NCBI RefSeq assembly: GCF_900103175.1
Contig: NZ_FNLF01000002.1
Location: 1-64,000 of the forward strand
DNA from: Tsukamurella pulmonis
Lineage (GTDB): Bacteria > Actinomycetota > Actinomycetes > Mycobacteriales > Mycobacteriaceae
Length of the DNA: 64,000 bases
Direction: 5' to 3'
Made by a program: the position numbers and the translations under genes. Position 1 is the first letter of the stretch; every line of letters starts with the position of its first letter. The notes under the pieces were generated by a model. That model did not search any database. It was given only the letters and a program-made list of their open reading frames with translations, and was not told where the DNA came from. This document shows positions 60,333-64,000 of the stretch, one piece after another.

Positions 60333-61523
60333 GTGAACACGGTGGAGATCTACGGTCTGAGGGTGCGTCAGGCTCGCCTGATGCGGAGGCTCACGGCGAA
60401 GGCCTTGATGGATATGGTCGGCTGGAAGGGCGCGAAGCTCACCCGCTTGGAGCGCACCGAGACAGTCACAGTGCCTGAGGATGAGTTCGAGCGGCTCGCG
60501 GAGGCATTGCGATATCCGCAGTCGTTCTTCACGACGGCACCGCTCAGCAGGGTTGAGTCCGATCACTTGTTGTTCCGCGCTCCGAAGTCGACGACCATGA
60601 CCGAGAAGGAGCGGATGGCCCAGTTCATCGCTCTTGTCGGCGACTTCTTCTTGCTCGAGCTCGATAGGCAGCGCAAGCTTCCGCCCGTTCGGTTGAGCCC
60701 CGCACCGGGGCTGGATGCAGTCGCCGCAGCGGCGTTGGCTCGCAAGAACCTACTCATCGAAACAGGCCAGCCGATCGGCAACGTCACGTACATGGTTGAG
60801 CGCGCGGGGGTGACCGTCGTGATGCGTCGTGAACGGTTCAGCGGCAGTGCTAGTGAGGACAACTCGCGGGGGCGTCTTGAGAAGCACCTGGGTTGCGCAG
60901 CATGGTTCGGAGAGTTCAGTGAGCGCCCGATCATGGTGCTTCGGGAGCTGGACTCATGGGAGCGGACGCGTTGGACGGTCGCTCATGAGTTGGGGCACTT
61001 GATGCTTCACGGGAATATCGCCGAGCTGAGCGACGACCACGAAGAGGAGGCCTCCCGTTTTGCCTCCGAGTTCTTGGCGCCGATGGCGGAGGTGCGCGAG
61101 TCGTTGTCAACAAGTCCGTCGTTGTTGAACCTTCTTCCAGTGAAGGAGAAGTGGGGCATTTCTCTGGGTGCGCTGCTGCGGCACCTCCACGACTCCGGGG
61201 AACTACCCGACGACCGTTACGAGACGCTGCGCACCCAGCTGTACACGCGCGTCAATGCTGAAACCGGGTACACCTGGGGACGGACCGAGCCCGGCTGGAA
61301 CGACCGGCTCCCTGAGCGGCCGCGGCTGCTCAGCCGGTGGCTCGAGGAGATTCACGGCAGTAGTTCGGCAGGTGTCGTCGCAGCCAAGGACAACATGTGG
61401 GAGCGAGACCTGGTCTCCGAGTTCCTTACTGGGCAGCGAAGCGGTCCTGGAAACGACAGCAAGACGCAGGTCGCCCGCGGTGACGTGGTGGACTTCCAGG
61501 CATACCGCAAGCAGCGGGCGTAG
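60333..61523 (+). CDS. XRE-ImmA/IrrE fusion regulator
   Basis: A 396-residue protein starts with GTG 60333. Residues 5-70 form an XRE-type HTH (YGLRVRQARLMRRLTAKALM, then GAKLTRLERTETVTVPEDEF). Residues 140-270 form an ImmA/IrrE peptidase with RTRWTVAHELGHLMLHG (His218, Glu219, His222) and EASRFASEFLAP. COG2856-type fusions of this kind sense damage or peptide signals and switch on mobile elements, as ImmA does in ICEBs1. It ends 24 nt before the recombinase gene, so it may be expressed with it. The operator candidate at 59487-59518 would give self-control. Confidence 0.85.
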   Translation: MNTVEIYGLRVRQARLMRRLTAKALMDMVGWKGAKLTRLERTETVTVPEDEFERLAEALRYPQSFFTTAPLSRVESDHLLFRAPKSTTMTEKERMAQFIALVGDFFLLELDRQRKLPPVRLSPAPGLDAVAAAALARKNLLIETGQPIGNVTYMVERAGVTVVMRRERFSGSASEDNSRGRLEKHLGCAAWFGEFSERPIMVLRELDSWERTRWTVAHELGHLMLHGNIAELSDDHEEEASRFASEFLAPMAEVRESLSTSPSLLNLLPVKEKWGISLGALLRHLHDSGELPDDRYETLRTQLYTRVNAETGYTWGRTEPGWNDRLPERPRLLSRWLEEIHGSSSAGVVAAKDNMWERDLVSEFLTGQRSGPGNDSKTQVARGDVVDFQAYRKQRA

Positions 61524-61547
61524 CCCCGCTGGTCGGTGCGGTGAGGG

Positions 61548-62774
61548 GTGACGAACATGGCGACGGTCCAACGATTGAAGGGTGAGCGTGGCCCGGACTA
61601 TACCGTCCTCGGATCCGACCTTCTGCCGATCGCGCCGGCGCAGGAGTTCCTGCGGTACCTGAGGTCGACAGACCGCCCGAATACGCTCCGCGCCTACGCC
61701 CATGGTCTCGCGAAATGGTGGACAGTCCTGGAAGCCACCGGCAGCAAATGGGACGACTTTCCGCCCACCGTTTTCGGAACGTTCCTGACCTATCTCCGAT
61801 CAGGAGACCTTCCGGACACTCCTCGGATCGGCGAACCGGCGAAGCCGGCCGCTGCCTCGACGGTTCAGCAGCGTGCTGCCGCGGTGTTAGCGATGTACAC
61901 ATACTTTCGTGACGCCAAAGGCCTTGAGGGGCCGTATGACCGGCTGTACTCATCGCGTCGACGCGCCCGATACAGCGGTACTGCGACCTCGCACCGACCG
62001 TTCCTCGAGGGGGTCGGTCCGGAGCGGGAGTCCCGGAGTCCAGTGTTTCCTGTTCGCTCCGGCCCTCGTAAGCGTCCGCCGCTACTTGAGCCGAAGGCGA
62101 TCGATCTGATACTCGATACCTGCGCCTCACCAACAGACACAGGCGGTTGGACTGGAGGCCTTGCAGGCCTGCGAGACCGACTACTATTCGCGGTGCTCGC
62201 TGATACCGGAATGCGTCTCGGCGAAGTGCTGTCACTGCGGCACCAGGACTTCCACATCGGGTCCGGTGGAACCCCGTGGGTGGAGGTGGTGGGACGACAG
62301 GACCACCCCCACGGCGTGCGAGGGAAGACGTACCGCGCCCGGCAGATTTTCGTCACCGACGAGCTCGAGGCCCTGTACTCACAGTATGTGTGGGCGCTGA
62401 TCGACGATGGCGCTGACCTTGAGGTACCCAGCCTGGCTGAGCATTTCGTTTTCGTGAACCTCGGTGCAGGAGAGCGCTACCGGCCCCTTCGACCGGAGAC
62501 CGTGTACAGCAGAATCCGGGCGATCAGCACGAAGGCCGGGCGGGATCTGCCGCCGAGTTGGACTCCGCATTGGTTCCGGCATACACATGCGACGACCCTG
62601 CTCCTCGGTGGAGTCGATGTGCATGTCGTGAGCCGCCGGCTCGGTCACGCCCACGTGACTACAACGATCGACACCTATGGCTGGGTCACGGACGAAGCCG
62701 AGATGAGGGCCGCGGCGCAGTGGCGCTCAGCAGCCGTTGGCTGGAAGGAGCGCGTCGATGGCGACCGAGAGTAA
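61548..62774 (+). CDS. Tyrosine recombinase, Tn554 TnpA-like
   Basis: A 408-residue protein starts at GTG 61548 or ATG 61557. An N-terminal SAM-like DNA-binding domain (about 25-130) is followed by a catalytic domain with Arg223 in DTGMRLGEVLSLR, His341 and Arg344 in PHWFRHTHATTLL, His367 in RRLGHAHVTTT, and Tyr377 in TIDTYGW. All the expected catalytic residues are present. A second recombinase gene overlaps its 3' end, as in Tn554 (TnpA, TnpB, TnpC) and recombinase-in-trio elements. It would integrate and excise the element it belongs to. Confidence 0.88.
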   Translation: MTNMATVQRLKGERGPDYTVLGSDLLPIAPAQEFLRYLRSTDRPNTLRAYAHGLAKWWTVLEATGSKWDDFPPTVFGTFLTYLRSGDLPDTPRIGEPAKPAAASTVQQRAAAVLAMYTYFRDAKGLEGPYDRLYSSRRRARYSGTATSHRPFLEGVGPERESRSPVFPVRSGPRKRPPLLEPKAIDLILDTCASPTDTGGWTGGLAGLRDRLLFAVLADTGMRLGEVLSLRHQDFHIGSGGTPWVEVVGRQDHPHGVRGKTYRARQIFVTDELEALYSQYVWALIDDGADLEVPSLAEHFVFVNLGAGERYRPLRPETVYSRIRAISTKAGRDLPPSWTPHWFRHTHATTLLLGGVDVHVVSRRLGHAHVTTTIDTYGWVTDEAEMRAAAQWRSAAVGWKERVDGDRE

Positions 62775-64000
62775 CGACCGCCGGCTCGTCGCCGCGGACG
62801 CCGCGGATGAGCCGTGGCGGCGGCAGTGGGATGAAGTTCCCCAGGGGTGGCGGATACCTGCGTATCGGATCTCGGAAGAGCCCTACAGCGACCTGTTCAC
62901 TCAGAATGACTACTTCCTCTCCCGCTCTGGCGAGGACCCGGTCCACGACTTCGCGCCGGCCGAATGCCCACAGCGGTTCGCAGACGAGCTCGCATGGTGG
63001 GTCTGGGTCAGCTGGACCGAGGGCAGCCGACGGCTCGACCCATCGTCGCTACGCATGGTGTCCGAGGCTATCGCCAAGACCTACGCTTTCGGAACGGCCC
63101 GAGGCAGTCGGTGTTCGAGCATCGTTGATCTCGATCCGGCCGAAGTCAACCGGCAGGCGTTCGCCGCGTTCGAGAGACGAAATCAACGCCTGCCCAGCAG
63201 GACCCGGCGCCAGCACATCGAACGGATCGTCGGCCAACTCCACCTGTACCTCAGTGTCCGGTGCCGAGACCTACCGTGGTGGGCGCACAACACCTGGGAC
63301 TTGCGAGCAGATCCGCGGATCCCCCGCCGCGAGCACGAGCCCGTACGCGACGTCTTCCAGCTCGATCGCATCGAACCTGCCTGGCTGCGCGAAGGAATGC
63401 GGTTCCACCTACGAATCGCGCTCAGTACCGAAATGCTGCGCTGGTCAACGGCGGCCGAGCGAAGCAACTCCACCGCCCGTCACCTGGGGCCGTTCCTGTC
63501 CAGGCGAGAGATAACCGGCCCGCCGATCACTACTGATCCCGCTCACCTGCGTGGGGTGTTCGCTGACTTCAGCGCCGAGCTTCGCGGCCCCGAAGCATCA
63601 GCGAAAGGCGGCAGGCTCTCCGCATCCGCGATCGAGCAGATCGAATCCCAGACGCAATCGTTCTACACGTTCATGTTCGACCATGCAGCCGAAGCGGTTG
63701 CCGCGACCGGCGATACGAGGTGGGGTGAGCTGACGGCGGCACACACCCGCCTCTGGGGTCCGGCGTACCGCACCCGTCCAGGATCACGGACCCGGGAGCT
63801 GACTTGGTACGCCACCTCCGATCTTCAGCGGATGCTGGCGTACCTCGATGTGCTCGCAGCTCCCCGCGACACCATGGTCGACATCACCCATCCCGACGGC
63901 AGCCACTCCTACGTCCACGGCCTCGACGACCCTCAGGCTGCCCGAGCTTGGCTGCTGCAGGCCATGACGGGGCGCCGCGCATCCGAAATCCTGATGCTGG
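62758..64000 (+). CDS. Second recombinase, Tn554 TnpB-like, cut by window end
   Basis: It starts at ATG 62758, 7 nt after GGAAGGAG, overlapping the previous gene by 17 nt. The visible 414 residues run to the window end without a stop. The long N-terminal part has Trp-rich segments (WWVWVSWTEGSRRLDPSSLR, LPWWAHNTWDLR), and the last visible residues read AMTGRRASEIL, which fits the first catalytic Arg of a tyrosine recombinase. The length before that Arg (over 400 residues) matches TnpB of Tn554, which is much longer than TnpA. The remaining catalytic residues and any TnpC gene lie beyond the window. Confidence 0.75.
   Translation, partial: MATESNDRRLVAADAADEPWRRQWDEVPQGWRIPAYRISEEPYSDLFTQNDYFLSRSGEDPVHDFAPAECPQRFADELAWWVWVSWTEGSRRLDPSSLRMVSEAIAKTYAFGTARGSRCSSIVDLDPAEVNRQAFAAFERRNQRLPSRTRRQHIERIVGQLHLYLSVRCRDLPWWAHNTWDLRADPRIPRREHEPVRDVFQLDRIEPAWLREGMRFHLRIALSTEMLRWSTAAERSNSTARHLGPFLSRREITGPPITTDPAHLRGVFADFSAELRGPEASAKGGRLSASAIEQIESQTQSFYTFMFDHAAEAVAATGDTRWGELTAAHTRLWGPAYRTRPGSRTRELTWYATSDLQRMLAYLDVLAAPRDTMVDITHPDGSHSYVHGLDDPQAARAWLLQAMTGRRASEILML

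Noticed and set aside
1-64000. CRISPR array or rRNA genes
   Set aside because: No regularly spaced direct repeats of the right length and no rRNA-like sequence were seen.

Overview
The window is high-GC actinobacterial DNA, most likely from a mycolic-acid-containing genus of the Mycobacteriales (Gordonia, Rhodococcus, Tsukamurella, Williamsia or a relative; the genus is not decidable from the sequence). The grounds are an MmpL-type transporter, a CYP153-like alkane hydroxylase set, a cutinase-family esterase, a WhiB-like protein and an EspR-like regulator. The window opens inside a gene for an ImmA/IrrE metallopeptidase and ends inside a recombinase gene, so both edges are accessory DNA.

Region 1 (about 0.9-11.1 kb) is a metabolic block. 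It holds an MmpL transporter, its probable TetR repressor with two GTAGCG-containing candidate operators, and a PaaI-like thioesterase. An AraC regulator is divergent from a tightly packed operon of 2Fe-2S ferredoxin, CYP153-like P450, ferredoxin reductase, a transglutaminase-like protein and a BtrH-like protein. About 1.3 kb of gene-poor DNA with remnants follows, then tRNA-Ala(TGC).

Region 2 (about 12.9-23 kb) is a replication and regulation block. It has a small secreted Cys protein, a primase-polymerase-like replication protein with a candidate antisense RNA over its start, a ribbon-helix-helix-like protein, a WhiB-like protein and a double-HTH regulator. A compact P450 / GAF-PAS-like / EspR-like / membrane-PAP2 / ImmA locus follows and is the best candidate here for an undescribed system.

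Region 3 (23.1-45.6 kb) is a 22-kb plus-strand conjugation operon. It encodes a cutinase, a ParA/MinD-like ATPase, small membrane proteins, VirB8-like and VirB6-like proteins, two related VirB4-accessory proteins, a VirB4-like ATPase, a three-domain cell-wall hydrolase, a VirD4/TraG coupling protein broken by a frameshift, and accessory genes including an NrdH-like redoxin and an NlpA/MetQ-like lipoprotein. A strongly structured leader (22.9-23.07 kb) precedes it. A 16-18 nt motif, GAGARGAAACGGCAAAT, recurs in that leader and in front of several genes from here to 58.8 kb.

Region 4 (45.6-59.4 kb) is the mobilisation and anti-defence-like block. It contains a MobP-like relaxase, a MobC-like protein, an oriT-like cluster of inverted repeats, a secreted thermonuclease, membrane proteins, and a giant DNA methylase-helicase protein with an unusual 5' end.

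Region 5 (59.5-64 kb) has a hypothetical gene, an XRE-ImmA/IrrE regulator and two tandem tyrosine recombinases arranged like Tn554 TnpA/TnpB, the second cut by the window end. The replication, transfer and recombination genes together suggest an integrative conjugative element, or a conjugative plasmid carrying or merged with an integrating element. The element's ends are not visible in the window.
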